NCBI GenBank assembly: GCA_036023115.1
Contig: JAYKKT010000049.1
Coordinates: 1,116,001 to 1,180,000 of the forward strand
Direction of reading: 5' to 3'
DNA length: 64,000 nucleotides
From: Brasenia schreberi
Taxonomy: Eukaryota; Streptophyta; Magnoliopsida; Nymphaeales; Cabombaceae
Positions 1 to 12,010 of the stretch are shown here, one piece after another. Under the pieces are notes generated by a model. The model did not search any database. It saw nothing but the letters and a program-made list of their open reading frames with translations, and had not been told where the DNA came from. The number at the start of each line of letters is the position of its first letter. The stretch's first letter is position 1. The position numbers were made by a program, and so were the translations under genes.

Positions 1-654
1 GAATATTAACATATAAAAAATCAAAATAAAAATAGTCTAGGAATCTCTACATCCAGTATATTTCAGATAAAATTTTAAGGATTTTTGGATATCCAAAGAC
101 TTGTAAAAAAGCTATGAAAATTAGTCCTTGAAAACAAAACTAGTTTATGCTTTTCAAGATTGAGTTTGATTTTGGGTCAAGGAATAAACTCACGATTTTG
201 TAAGTTTGCTTGAATTGAAATTTGGTTTTCAAAACATAATGGATCTTAAAAATGATTTTCAAGCGTATAAGTTGATCCTTTATCATTGATTCAAGAAGGC
301 TTATGGCGGAAAAACTTTGTAAATTTTAGAAAACTTGTTGGCACGCTCATGTACTCGTATTTGTGAATTGTGTTTCAAGTCTCTTCATAGGCTTTGAAAT
401 TAAATTATGATCTACAATATGCACATAGAAAATACACAAAAACATATAATATATAACACATATATATGACCCAGTTTTGCCCCATAGCTGTTGGGAAAAA
501 GAGAACTGTACCCGCCCTGTTGCCATCCCTAGTCCAGAACCCTTATAGATATGTTCATCTGACATGGATAGCATATCTCAACAATGCTTATAAAATAAGG
601 AAGTAAAAGAAAAACCAACTCTACAGAGGTTGACATGAATATATATCCCTTGTG
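1..654. other. No gene recognised
   Basis: AT-rich sequence without a coding frame I can assign. It lies downstream, in transcriptional sense, of the glucosylceramidase-like fragment, but the next conserved blocks of that family could not be found here. The short frames present have no recognisable domain. Confidence 0.5.
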
Positions 655-1571
655 CTACTTGTCCATCAACAGTCGGAGGGAATACATAGATGAGAAAGGT
701 GGTTGTCGCATACTGAAAATTGATTTGCTAATACCAGTGCTTCAATCCATTCCCGAGCACCGTTGAAATTCCCCTTTATAGCTTCTGCCAATGCTTCCTG
801 AACTGAAAAATAAGCTTCTAATTTCAGTCAAGGATACAGGAAACTGCTGACAAATGAAAATCAGAAGAAAATATTCTGATTTTAGTGGAGTGAGATGAAG
901 AATTCTTGATGTCGGTGAAGAGAAGAATAACATCTAATGAGCATGTTCTCCACAATTTCTGGTTACTTTTATATAATATTAAGAACAAGATTCCAGAAAA
1001 TAAATCATTTAGCATTAAGCCAAAATGAGAACAAAAAATTATAATGCAAAAAACCATGGTTATCATGTAGTTACCCAATTCCTCCTAATGGAACCCCTTG
1101 AGAAGGAAGGATTTTGTGCTGAGTGAAAGGATCAATTATTAGCTTCTGCAAAATTAAGAAATAAATGGAGAGAAAATGCTGTTAATTAAGTTTTTAAACC
1201 CAAACGTTCAGTTGGTTCTGCTGTTTGAAATATTCATCAAGAAAAGATAGTCTGTGCCAACAATCATATACCCGTCCTTTTGATGTTTCTCTTCTAATAT
1301 GCAGCAGCAATCTCAGACCTAAAGGAGCCTTCATCAATTCAAAAAGGTCATGCTAAAGAATCCACACAAGTAAAACCAGCAGAAAAATGAAGCACTATAA
1401 AGTAGCACTAATAATGTCTGAAGTTACCGAACAAAAAGGAACTGGTAAAATATTTACATCTGAAACATCTCTCTGTAACTTAGCATGAATTCTGAAACAG
1501 CTTGATCCCCACTATTTAATTTTCGCTGCCAAGTAGGGCAGCCAGGGATTCCTACATCAAGCTGCACAAGG
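655..1571 (-). pseudogene. Glucosylceramidase (GBA2-type) 5' exons, broken
   Basis: Four exon-like blocks on the minus strand match the N-terminal part of plant non-lysosomal glucosylceramidases, membrane-associated enzymes that hydrolyse glucosylceramide. Block 1 (1571 to about 1457) reads PTWQRKLNSGDQAVSEF. Block 2 (1352-1272) reads APLGLRLLLHIRRETSKGR and ends in a gtatat donor. Block 3 (1145-1075) reads IDPFTQHKI and then SQGVPLGGIG, with a cag acceptor and gtaac donor. Block 4 (from 802 down) reads GSGSIGRSYKGEFQR, and the split glycine codon joins 3 to 4 in phase. After QR the family normally has about 12 residues before VLANQFSV. Here only 22 nt intervene, which shifts the frame and gives a stop (TGA). 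The catalytic C-terminal domain is not in the window. Intact splice sites in the first blocks suggest a gene lost in place rather than a processed copy. Family assignment is from recalled motifs. Confidence 0.65.
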
Positions 1572-1572
1572 A

Positions 1573-2162
1573 GAAGAGTCCAAAGTATTTGACAGTGGTA
1601 AAGAGTTGACAGGGTACTTGAACATGAACTCAAGGGAGTCTGACATAAATGTGACTTCCCTTATGTAGGACTATGAGAAAGAAATTAACAGATACTGTCC
1701 GACAAGTTGTTCCCGGAAGCTGATTCAACCAGCAAAAAGAGGTTTGATGGAGACAGGTTTGGCTGCTAGGTTTGTTAAAACAACATGATATTGCTGTAGG
1801 ATTTGGGTAATGAATTATAACTTTACAAATTCATAAGCATAGTACAATGTCTGTATTAAGGAAAAAATCATCGGTTTACGAGTAAGTTAATCTCTCCCAG
1901 TTACTATGGTCTGCACTTATGGATCAATGTTATTCAGAAGTTTGAGCTTGATGCAAAAGGAAAAATATCTTCTTATTTTGCCATAGATTATGTTTTCAAG
2001 AATGAAAACTATCCATGTCAAGAAATAAAATCTAAAGGATGTCAATGTCACAATCATCTTGAATTTTAAAAAGTAATGTTCATATTTTGTTACTATGACT
2101 AAGTACAATACTACAATCATGATTGAAATAGTCCACCACAAAAAAGATGTACATGCGAGCAT
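1573..2162. other. No gene recognised
   Basis: AT-rich sequence upstream of the glucosylceramidase-like exons. A further 5' exon and promoter would be expected here if the gene were whole, but none was recognised. Confidence 0.45.
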
Positions 2163-2486
2163 TTTGTATTTTTTCCTTTTTTATTTAGGTTCAGGTACAG
2201 ACCCACAAGCCCAGGCCACAGGGCCTCAGAACCAAGCCCCACCGCTGGATACCAGGGCCAGTAACAGGGCCCAACGGTTAGATGTCTAGTCGTTGGAAGT
2301 CCTCCAACAGCCAGAAATCTAGCCGTTTGGAGGGAGTGCTACCTGAACACCCTCTCCTATAAATTCCCCCTTATTTTGTACATATTTATTCAAGCCTTAT
2401 GGCTGATTAGTGTGATTCGATTATGTGTTATTCAATTGACCACCTTTATTCAGTGAGCTATCTTATTTGAGGTGTTTATATAGCCA
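2163..2486 (+). repeat. Possible LTR remnant
   Basis: The block has GC-rich short repeats around caacggttag and ccaacagcc, then a TATA-like ctataaattc near 2360. This is the layout of the LTRs at 9.2 kb and 14.0 kb, which also carry caacggctag-type repeats followed by a TATA box. It ends where the RRM-carrying element is inserted. No tRNA primer site was seen, so it is a fragment at best. Confidence 0.3.
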
Positions 2487-2494
2487 CATAGGTG

Positions 2495-3154
2495 CTATGT
2501 CACACGGGTGCGGGTGTAGGTGCGGACATGGGTGCGGGATACGGCAAATTTCAAAAATTTTGAGTGTAGCGACACGGCTAGTATATAAAATATTCAAGCT
2601 AGAACAAGTGAGACATCAATTAACATAAGTATATGACAATAGTAAGTACACAACTTTATATTAAAGCAAAACACATAAACGGTAAACAACTACTAATTTC
2701 TTCATAATACATAAATCAATCTTCATGGATCCGGACTCATTTATCCAAAAAGACCCGAACTTCAAAGTCGGTGTCAGATTTGGAAGCGTAGAATATCCAC
2801 ACAAAAGGAAATGAAGAAGATCTGAGTTGAGATATTTTCCTCTGTTCATCGGTAGTTTCATGGGAGATGACGGAAGACAAGCTAAAGGAGTATTTTGGAA
2901 ACTACAATGAGGTAACTCAGGTGGTCATCATGGGAGATAAGGACACGAGTCGACTAAGAAGCTTCAGTTTTGTCATCTTCACAAATCCCTTGCTCCTCGA
3001 TCGGGTTCTCCAGGATAAACACACCATAGACGGCACAACCGTGAGTTACCTTAATTTTTTTTTTTTGCGTTTTCATGCCGCACCAACACGGTGTCGGGGT
3101 CGCACCCATGTCGGGGTCAACACTCCACCTCCTAGAGGTGTATGTGTGACTTAG
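2495..3154 (+). mobile_element. Pack-type hAT-like element A, carrying an RRM exon
   Basis: A 660-bp non-autonomous element. The termini are ctatgtcacac at the left and gtgtgacttag at the right, an imperfect inverted repeat. The flanks are cataggtg (2487-2494) and cattggtg (3155-3162), an 8-bp target duplication with one mismatch, as in hAT transposons. Just inside the left end are gggtgcggg repeats; inside the right end are gtgtcgggg repeats. The middle is a captured host exon (see the RRM fragment). A second copy lies reversed at 38743-42168, with a perfect 8-bp duplication. The shared ends of the two copies set the borders. No transposase is encoded, so an hAT-family enzyme acting in trans is inferred from the duplication length only. 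Confidence 0.75.
2842..3040 (+). pseudogene. Captured RRM-domain exon (hnRNP/Musashi-like)
   Basis: The reading frame contains TEDKLKEYFGNY, then [11 protein letters not shown] and VLQDKHTIDG, the core of a plant hnRNP-1/Musashi-like RNA recognition motif. The first strand (RNP2, LFIG) is at 2842, in another frame. RNP1, normally RGFGFV, reads RSFSFV here. The exon ends at ACC followed by a gtgagt donor at 3041, so the element captured genomic DNA including the start of an intron, not a cDNA. Upstream, 2725-2840, lies a diverged leader beginning with an ATG GAT codon pair. The rest of the protein is absent. It is a gene fragment carried by a transposon and not expected to make a working RNA-binding protein. 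Confidence 0.65.
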
Positions 3155-3162
3155 CATTGGTG

Positions 3163-4770
3163 GCTGGTTTCTTGTGAGTTCAAATGGTGAACTGTAACTG
3201 TCATTGAAGCACTTAAGGTATTGTTTTCTTACGTTGACTTGGTCTTTGAAGGCATCTGCAGATCACTGCAAGAGAAGTCTAAAGAATTACCCAAATTATT
3301 GTGCCGACTTCAACTCACTTGTTTCTTATCAAGCCAATTAGGGGACAACTTTCATTGTTTCCCATCAAACCAGCTATTGGCATAATAACTTTTGGTTTGT
3401 CATCAAACCAATTGTTGCCACAACCATTTTGATCTTATGAGACCAGTAAACATGGATAATTAACGTCTGCCTAGGATTTTCTTCTAGTAACTACTAACTT
3501 GAACTTTCTAGATCTTTCTTTATCAATGCAATTGCAAAGACATTCAACTATTGTAACTGGAGGTGAGAATAATTCGGTCAAAACCAATTAGCTGGACCGA
3601 CCAACCGTAGTTTTTATTTTGTCTAGGGTTTCTGGGTCCTTTTTTAATATTTTGTTCTTGGTGACTTTCAGCCACCGGAGGACCGATTGCTCCCCGTTTT
3701 TTACCAAGTTACCAACGTGTAAATGTCCGTGAGAGCTTCCCATCAAATATAGGCACAATCCTTGATATAGCTGGAATTAACCAGATTTTATCTCTGAAAC
3801 CACCCTTGTCCACCCACAAGTCAGCTTCGGTGGACCTAGGTCAGGCAATTCCGGAGTTATTCAAACTCCAATTTGAGCACAGTTGGAACCATTGGACTCC
3901 TAGATAACTACGCTCTAATTCTATGATATTTTATGTTTAGATAGTGGCTAAATTAATATAGATTTGTGAAAGAGATTGGATCTAGGGGTTCTTAGTAGGA
4001 TTTTATTAAAGTATTTTAGGTATTTCAAAGCTATTCAAACTCCAATTCACACACAATTTGAACTGTTAGTCTTCTTATTAAATAAGCTATATATTAATAC
4101 TAATTTTATACTTAAATAGGTATTAAATGAGATAGCTTGGTGATATCACATATGGATTATGGCATCTCAATAGGGATTCAGATACTGATGTATACATCAG
4201 TTGAGGTAGGAGATATGCTTTCTCAATAAGATGCTTTACATAATTTGCTACTGCCTTGAAAAATGTTGAGTTGCTTATGATATATGTTGAGAACTGTTCT
4301 ATAATGTGCATGTTTTATGAGTCATGTATGCTTTCTTGGTTAGATGGGTGCTTTGAGTTATGATGTTAAAGATGGACTTGTTTTGCTATGAGAATGTTAA
4401 TGATGAGACACTTGTACATTATGTTGAGAATTTTAAGAAAATTGGAAACCTAATTGCATGAAAAGATTGGCTATACCATGTTTATTGCATAGGATCTCTA
4501 GAGATTTGGTTGAAATATGAAACCCTTGAATGAATCCTTAGATGTTTGATTAAGGGAGTGAAGGGTAGGCCTTTGAGCAACCTAACCATATGTATGGATG
4601 GCATGATATACCTAATTGTTGGTGAGGTTTGAATGACTTATGTAATCTTGGTTATAACTATTGAAACTAAGTTGTAGAAACATGTGTGTTATGTCATGTG
4701 GATGCATGTGCATGTGTAGTGGTATTACTGACTTATAAAATCATATGGTATTTACTACATTTAATATTTG
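3163..4770. other. No gene recognised
   Basis: AT-rich intergenic sequence. Short frames carry no domain I recognise. No long repeats or terminal structures were seen. Confidence 0.5.
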
Positions 4771-5194
4771 TAGTATGTTTTATGGTTTTGAGTATTGGCA
4801 ATAATCATCAACATGTACAAAAGATGTTTGTAGTAGAAATGAAGATGTCGAGATAGAGGAGTGATCATATATGGAAAAATTGTATATATAATGAGGTTAT
4901 TAGAAATAAATTAGGAGTGGTACCAATAGAGGATAAAATGAGAAAAAATCATTTAAGATGGTTTGGACATGTAGAAAGCCAATCAAAGGAAGCTTTAGTA
5001 AGAATGTATGAAAAACTAGATTGTAAAAGTGTTAAAAGAAGAGGAAAACCACAAAAGTGTTGGAAAGAAACAATAAAGAATGATCTAGTTCATGTTGAGT
5101 TAACTACCAACATAGCACATGATAGGGCTCGATGGAAACAAAGAATCCATGCAACTGACCCCATCTAGTATGAGAAAAGGCTTAGTTGTTGTTG
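4771..5194 (+). mobile_element. RTE-clade LINE, 3' end fragment
   Basis: The last part of an RTE LINE reverse transcriptase frame with its 3' end. The peptide carries LRWFGHVESQSKEA and [12 protein letters not shown], matching the C-termini of the two intact copies at 41.3 and 45.0 kb. It ends in the shared 3' sequence aaaaggcttag followed by a short gttgttgtt tail. The 5' part is missing, as usual for incomplete reverse transcription. No clear target duplication was found. Confidence 0.8.
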
Positions 5195-6048
5195 TAATAT
5201 TCATGGATATGCATTGTTATTTTAAATGTGCATGTTTCTAGTATGTAACCCAACTGGGGGTATATCTTACTACTAGGTACATATTATTAGTGTTCTAACC
5301 CTTTATTATTAATATTTAAAGTTGTGAGTTTAAACCTTGGCTGAGACTTCCGAAGTTGAGTTAACAAAACAACAACTATGTAAAACAACAAGAAAGTCAT
5401 AAGATTATAAAGGTATCAATTCATCATTAAATGTAAATCTTGGTACTAGCAATTGTATTATGTAACTTATATATAATGATAATAAATTGCTTAAATCTTG
5501 ATGGGATTGGATATTCTAAGGAAATTGCTTTCATGTTTAGAGAATTATTGTGTTGATTTAGCGAGATAATTAGATATGAGGTAGAGTGAGGTGGTTATGT
5601 GTTTAGAAAAAGGTTATAATAGTTTTTAAATAATATAGATTATTTAGACTTGGTTTATATTAATTTTTAAATAATATAAATTATAGACTTGTTTATAATT
5701 GTTTAACATGTAGATATTGAGTTGTAAATATCATTGGACCTAATTGATAATGAAGTTTTAGAGGACTTAATGTTGATATTTGGATAATTCTAGCGTCTCA
5801 TGCCTTGGGCTTGTAGTGTCGTGTCAAATGGGTAAGGTTCTAAGTAGTTAATAGCTTGTTATAGTGTTTTAGCAAACTCAAGAACGTTATAGCATGCATG
5901 GTTTAGCGGATGACCCGCTTGGGCACTATTAGTAGTGGGAACACTGCTATAGCAGTTATAGTTGTGTTAGTACACGTTAGATAAGGTCGATCTAATATCC
6001 ATTGTATCGACTCAATCCAAACTAAATATAACCTAATCTCTTGTGCAT

Positions 6049-6262
6049 GCCCCTCTCTCTCTCTCCTCTGCTCCTACTCTCTCCATCACTATGCGCAGGT
6101 CAACGACTATCACCACCTCCATCGCCCTCTACCTTCCTCTGATGCATTCTCACTCTCTCTTTTTCTCTTCTCTCCCTCTCTTTCTGGTGGGCGATTTTAC
6201 TCTTGATCATCAACTTCTCTCTCTCCTCTTCTCTCTCTTCTCCCTCTCTTTCTCTCTTCTCT
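6049..6262. repeat. CT-rich low-complexity tract
   Basis: Runs of ctctctctc and ttctctctc. The frame through it encodes mainly Ser, Leu and Phe and is not taken as a gene. Confidence 0.7.
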
Positions 6263-8615
6263 TTAACATATCATCAATCTTTATCATTCTCCTTTGTTGT
6301 TGGATTTTGCTCTCTTAGAAACCGATAACATATCATAGACCCCACTGCCATTTGCCTTCTTTGCTTTATCTCTCTCCCTTTCTGTGTTCTCTAAAAGTTC
6401 ATTCTGTAGATGTGGAAATTTTATTCCAAAGCTTATGTAGAGACTTGAAATAAACTTCTCAGCCTACTTCGTTTTTGCGCGAGCATGCCAGCTAGTTTCT
6501 AAAATTAGCAAAGTTGTAAATCTGACTTTGTGAGGAGATTGTGGCTAAGCGGGATCTTTTCACCTTACGCCTTCTTAAACTGATGTTCAAGGGCCAGCCT
6601 AGACACTTTGAGGATTTATTTATACTAGTATATGTTTCCAAAATTTACTTTGAAAGATGGTTTTCAATCAAATCAAACTCGTGCACTTAGTCTAGAGATT
6701 GAAGATTTTCAAGTTCTGAAAAACAAAAACTTGTTCTATTTTTATAACTTATTTTTAATTTTTTTAGGTGACTTAAAGATCTCCAAAATTCATGAACAAT
6801 TTACAAAACATAGAATTGAATATGTAGATTCTAAGTTTATTTTTATTTTGTACTTTGGTGCTGTAGATTTATAGAATTAAATCCGAAACAGACCACTGCT
6901 CAGGTGTTTCAGGATATTTTGTTACAGAAATATAGAGGCTTAAAGAAACCTCTATATCTCAGAACACAGAACTCCAAATTATATGATTTTAGTCTTGCTG
7001 AAAAGATATGGATATCAAAGTTCGAATAAGACTAATTTTATCAATTTTGGTTTATTACAAAAAGAGTTATGGGAATTTTACCTAACCCTTATTGCACGAA
7101 AAAGAATGTATAGAAACTGAATCTGATTTTGACCGATATTTTCCTATTTTATTAATGAGTCTACACAACCATAAAATTCTTAAACATTTTATTTCTAGTG
7201 GGCTTATATGTGTAGATTCCATGTCTTAAATTTTAGATCATTTAGAGTATCCATTTAACAATGAAAAATAAAACAATAGACATGTGCAGGATGCAGAAAA
7301 ACAAAGTTTTAGTTTTAAAATATATATGCATACATCCATCCAAATTTAGAAGCCATCTACAACTAAATTAAAATACATGACTGAAGGGAAATGAATGTAA
7401 ATATATATTTTAGCTTACGCATAGGGGGAATTAGGAGTTATAAGAGTGTATAGAATATAGAGAGGTAGAAAAGCATGAAAACAAATAAGTAGAAGGCATA
7501 ATCATAAACGAAATGAAATGGGCAACACTTCTACTTTATTACAACATGGGGGAGACTTACTCTATTAATACAACCCCTTTTGAAATTGAATGTGAAAAAG
7601 AGAGTGTTAACACCAGCAAATGAGAAAGGAAACTTACTCACAAAGCCTCCAAAGGCACACGACTCCAAGGAGGGAGGGGACGTTCCCTTTCTTCTTCTCT
7701 CACACTCTCTCTTATTGCAGCACACTCTCTCTCTCCTGGACCATTTACTACACTTCTCTCAAGCCTTGGCAAGTGCCTCCAATCCCTCCAATGTTGGAAA
7801 TCGTCCTCCCATGACCTCTATTTATAGGCCAAGAGGGGGGAGGGGCTCCTAGAGCCTTCCTTGATGTGGATTAAGTGGGTCATTGGAGCTCTAAATTTGA
7901 TCCAACTTCATTACTGGACACATGGACTCACATGGGCCTTAGAGTGATCCTTCTTGGGTCAAGGTGGGTGGATTAAGTTGGCCAAGGCATGTGTGTCCAA
8001 CCAAGTGGGTTCGGTCACAATCGGCTAGCATGTATTGAGTCAAATGATGGGTTCGGTTAAGCTAGTTAGGGTCATAGTTAAGTCAAGTAAAACCGAGGTG
8101 GCTCAATCAAAGTTGGCCAAGGGTTTTTGTAAGGTGACTTGGTTAAACTCAAGCCAAGGTGGTGTGATCAAGCATGAATAAGGTGGGTTTGTCTGTAGGT
8201 TGGATGCACCTTGATAAGGCCTAGCCAAGTTCATCTTGGGGCAGCTTTGGCCTATGATTGGTGAAGCTTTCGCTTAGTTGGCTCCACGTTTTGATCTTAA
8301 TGGCTTGATTCACACGAGCTTGGTCCTGGCTTGATGCATGCTTCACTTAACTGTCACATTGATCTTCGGTCCCACCCTGATTTGTTTTTATCCTTTGTTT
8401 GACTTGGGCTTCATCCCTTTTCATTTATAGTTTCAAATATTTCCTTTTTTATTATTTAAAACCATTTCATTTTGAAATTTATTTGGAAATATCGAGTTTT
8501 ATCAAAATCTTCAAATATTCTTTTTTTTTGAAAACAACTAAGTTCTATTCCTAGTGTTTGTTTGCACGAGTGACCTACTTTCGCCACGTGAGTTAGTCTT
8601 TATTGTTTCAATCAT

Positions 8616-8713
8616 TTTAACCCTTTGTTGGGTGTAGGATTTCAAACCACTTTAACCCTTTATGGGTGTAGGGTGTCGGATCACTTTAACCCTTGATAGG
8701 TGTAGGGTCATGG
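8616..8713. repeat. Three-unit 34-bp tandem repeat
   Basis: Three degenerate units start at 8616, 8651 and 8684. Each begins tttaaccctt and contains ggtgtagg. No function is suggested. Confidence 0.6.
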
Positions 8714-9190
8714 AGTAGGACTATCCTCAATTGGGTGAGTTTTCAAGGCCCGATTTAATTTGAATTTCAAGGTTTTGGTAAATTGGTCATTTTGCAAAGA
8801 TTTTTGAGTTTGGTTCTCAATGTCTCATTTTCAATTATTCCTTTGAAGAAAATTGTTTGAAACGATCATTTCTTTGATTGAAATCATTTGAAAAGCATAA
8901 TCTTGCTAATTTGGGCATAAGGACAAAGTAGTTATTTTTTGGCTCTTTGTCAAAATTTGATTTTTTTGATAGGGGTGTCACCTTATTTTGAGACTGCTAA
9001 AAAATTTTGGTGTGAAAATGAGTTCATTTATGCTGTCTTTATTTGAAAACTCTTAAAAGACTTAAAATCGTAAAATTTTCTTCAAAAGGCAAAATTTTTA
9101 AAAGATAAAATCTTTTGAGAAAATTTTTGGATGTCTACACGTTCTTCATCAAACCATTCATTGTGTTGTACTCTCTTAGAAACTAACATT

Positions 9191-9617
9191 ACTATTAAAA
9201 TATAATAGGAAATAGGATGGGCCACTAGGGCCTGTGTTTGGGTACTGGATAGCTAGGGCCATTAGGGCCCTAGCCCATCCCACCTAGTTGTTGGGGATTG
9301 GGGCTCCCCAATGGCTAGTCAATATAGCCATTGGGGAGACCCTGGTCCCCAATGACTGAATGTTTCTCTCTCTCTCTTTACTCTTGATGTAAAATGTTGG
9401 ACATTCTTGCTCTATAAAAAGAGACTCTTACCTCTTAATAAAGTATGTTGTTTTGCAACTCCTATACTTGTTTGACTCTTGATTGTTTTGATATTTAACT
9501 TGTATTAATCATTGAAACACCAAGTTTTTGGTGAATTAGTTTCATAATTATTCTTGGTTTGTTTAATTGACAATTGGTTGAGATTGCTCGAACAACTTGA
9601 ATGATAATTTTCTTACA
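9191..9617 (+). repeat. 5' LTR of copia A
   Basis: It shares the blocks aataggatgggccactaggg and a TATA-like ctataaaaag (about 9412) with the LTRs at 14.0 and 17.5 kb, in the same order. It ends in cttaca directly before the primer site. The left edge is by alignment to the 14.0-kb LTR and is approximate. Confidence 0.65.
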
Positions 9618-9629
9618 TAGTATCAGAGC
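9618..9629 (+). promoter_or_regulatory. Primer-binding site of copia A
   Basis: tagtatcagagc, one base from the standard initiator-tRNA-Met primer site of plant copia elements, placed directly after the LTR. Confidence 0.65.
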
Positions 9630-12010
9630 CTATTTGCAAGAATATTATCGGACACGACTAGATTGGGAAGTGTGTCCAACTTGAAGCAAGTTTTATCTTC
9701 TTGCTCTAAGATTGAGGTAATTATCGAAAACTTATTTTTATTGAAAAATAGAAGAAAAGAATGAGGTGTTTCAGTGCTTATTTGACCCAAATTGCTGTCA
9801 AAGTTGGGTAATAACAATAAAAAAATAATTATCTAAAAATTATTGGGATTATGTTGATGGTAGTATTCAAGAACCTAATTTAATTATTGATGGGCTTGAT
9901 AAAGATGATATCATCAAAGCCGAAGAAAAATATAAATAAGATTTAAAAATATAGAAAAAATGAATGTGAAGATCACTTAGATCATTTGCCAAAATCTATA
10001 TGATAAGCTTAGAAATAAAATGAACATGTTTGAAAATGCTTTTGTAACTTGGAATATTTGAAAAAATTTATTATCAAGATGATTTCGTTTTCTAAATTGA
10101 TTTAATGAAAAGAATAATAATGCTCAAGTAAGGTAACTTGAGCATTAGAGATTATACAATGATTTTTTTCAATTGTGGAATCAACTTTGAAGTTTTGACA
10201 AATTTAAAAAACTTAAAAAAAAGAAAAAGTTTCAATAATATTTGGGCAATCAATATTTTTTTATTCATACGAGGTCTTAGAGAAGATTTTGAAAATATAA
10301 GATCTACCTTAATCCATCATAAACCAAGGGAAAAGGGGGATGGGTTTCTTGCTGATCTAGTTATTGAAGAAACTAAAGACATACAAGCCTCCTTACATCA
10401 AGAATATTGAAGGACAAAAAAATATTAAAGGATAAACAAAAAAAACCCATGGGTTCTTGGCCAAACAAAAGCAACATTTGCCACTATTGTAATGAAAGTA
10501 TACATATCAAAACCACTTGTCGTATCTTGATGAAAAATTTTAGGAACATGGCCAATGTAGAGGATAAAGAGGAAAGAGCTTTACCTTATAATATCAAAGC
10601 ATACATAAAAGAGATGTTAAAAGAATAGACTAGCATCTCCGAGAATGTGTTATCAACAAATTCTCAAGGTATGTCTTGGTTCTTAGATTCAAGTGTTTCA
10701 TTTTACATGACACATAAAAGAAATCTTTTGAAAAACTCTTACCAAAAGATTTCAAATAAACATGTTTTTACGACCGATGGTACAAGACTTCAAGTGAATG
10801 AAATTGGAAGCTTTTAAAATAAAGATTTTAAGGTACCAAATGTAAGTTTTGTGCCAAAACTTAGTTTTAATCTTTTTTTCATTGCTCAAATTTGTGACAA
10901 TGGTTGTATAATCACTTTCTAATCAAAGAAGGTGATTAGAGAAGGCTATAGAGAAAGTAGATTATACAAAATGGATAATTTGGTTGTGCCAAATTTTGAT
11001 AAATATGATGTAGTTCATGGCACAACTCTTTGGCACAAAAGATTAGGACATTTAGACATGAACAAGTTGTGTAATCATTCTTTGTTGAAAAATAAGAAAG
11101 ACTTTATTTGCAAAGAATGTATTCTTGGAAAATTGCATCACACCATTTGGTGAAAGAAGCTTTATTACGAATAAACCATTTAAGTTTGTATATTTTGATG
11201 TTTTGGTACCCACTCTTATTGTATCTAAAAGAAGAGTGGATACTATATGACTTTCATAGATGATTTTACTAGGTATACTTGGATATTTCTTTTGAAACAT
11301 AAATCCGAAGTCCTTAGGAATTTCTTGACATTTCACAATATATTTAAAATCTTAAAATTTTAAGATCGGATTCCAGTGGTGAGTACATATCAAAAGAATT
11401 TTAAAATTACCTACAAACACAAAGAATTTTACATAAAAAATCTTGCACAAAAACCTCACAACAAAATAACTTAGCCAAACGCAAACATAGACAATTATAG
11501 AAACCACTAGAACTCTCTTGATTACTGATAATGTTAAAAAATTCTTATGGGCGAAGGTGACCCTTACTGCCGTTTATCTAATAAATAGAATGTCTTCTTC
11601 TCAACTTAACAATGTGTCTCCTTTTGAAATTGTTTAGACTTGTTCTATATTATGAAAGATTATGAGTTTTTGGTTGTAAATGTTTTATTTATACAAATAA
11701 GAATGATAAATTATCTCCTAGAGCTATTGAGTGTGTTTTTCTATGTTACGACACTGACAAAAAAAGTTATAGGTGTTTTGATCCCAAAGAAGACAAACTT
11801 TATGTATTAAGAGATACAAAATTTTTAAAAGATAACTATTACTATGACTCTAACATTGAAGATAAAGAAAAATATATCTTTCTAAATGACTTTGCAAACT
11901 TAGAAGATAGTGATAGAGAAAAAACTATTGATTTAAGGCAACAAGATGAACATAGGATATGGGGATGAGAAAAAACAATGAATCTTGTGACCTAGAGGAT
12001 ATTTTGTACA

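Larger units (their letters stand above)
5195..9190. other. Intergenic, no gene recognised
   Basis: About 4 kb with no recognisable gene. It holds a CT-rich tract (6.05-6.26 kb), a TATA-like box on the minus strand near 7820 followed by CT-rich sequence that could be an old LTR (7.5-7.9 kb), and a small 34-bp tandem repeat at 8.6 kb. Frames near 6.1 and 7.6 kb are low-complexity products of the CT tracts. Confidence 0.5.
9191..12010 (+). mobile_element. Ty1/copia element A, decayed, no 3' end seen
   Basis: A 5' LTR (about 9191-9617) is followed by a methionine-tRNA-type primer site and a decayed gag-pol. Readable pieces are a gag zinc knuckle CHYCNESIHIKTTC (CCHC spacing 2-4-4, about 10480), a protease-region stretch, the integrase zinc-binding LWHKRLGHL with CKECILGK (about 11030-11130), and the integrase core [12 protein letters not shown] (about 11255). 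Many stops and frameshifts break it. Reverse transcriptase and a 3' LTR were not found; the homology fades near 12 kb. The LTR and leader resemble those of the non-coding element at 14.0-18.0 kb, so A is a member of the family that may have mobilised it. Confidence 0.75.

Noticed and set aside
2867..3154. RRM frame as an intact small RNA-binding protein gene
   Set aside because: It lies entirely within a transposon flanked by an 8-bp duplication, has a second copy elsewhere, lacks most of the protein, and reads into element-end sequence past a splice donor.
6043..6318. 91-residue frame rich in Ser and Leu
   Set aside because: Product of a CT-rich tract.
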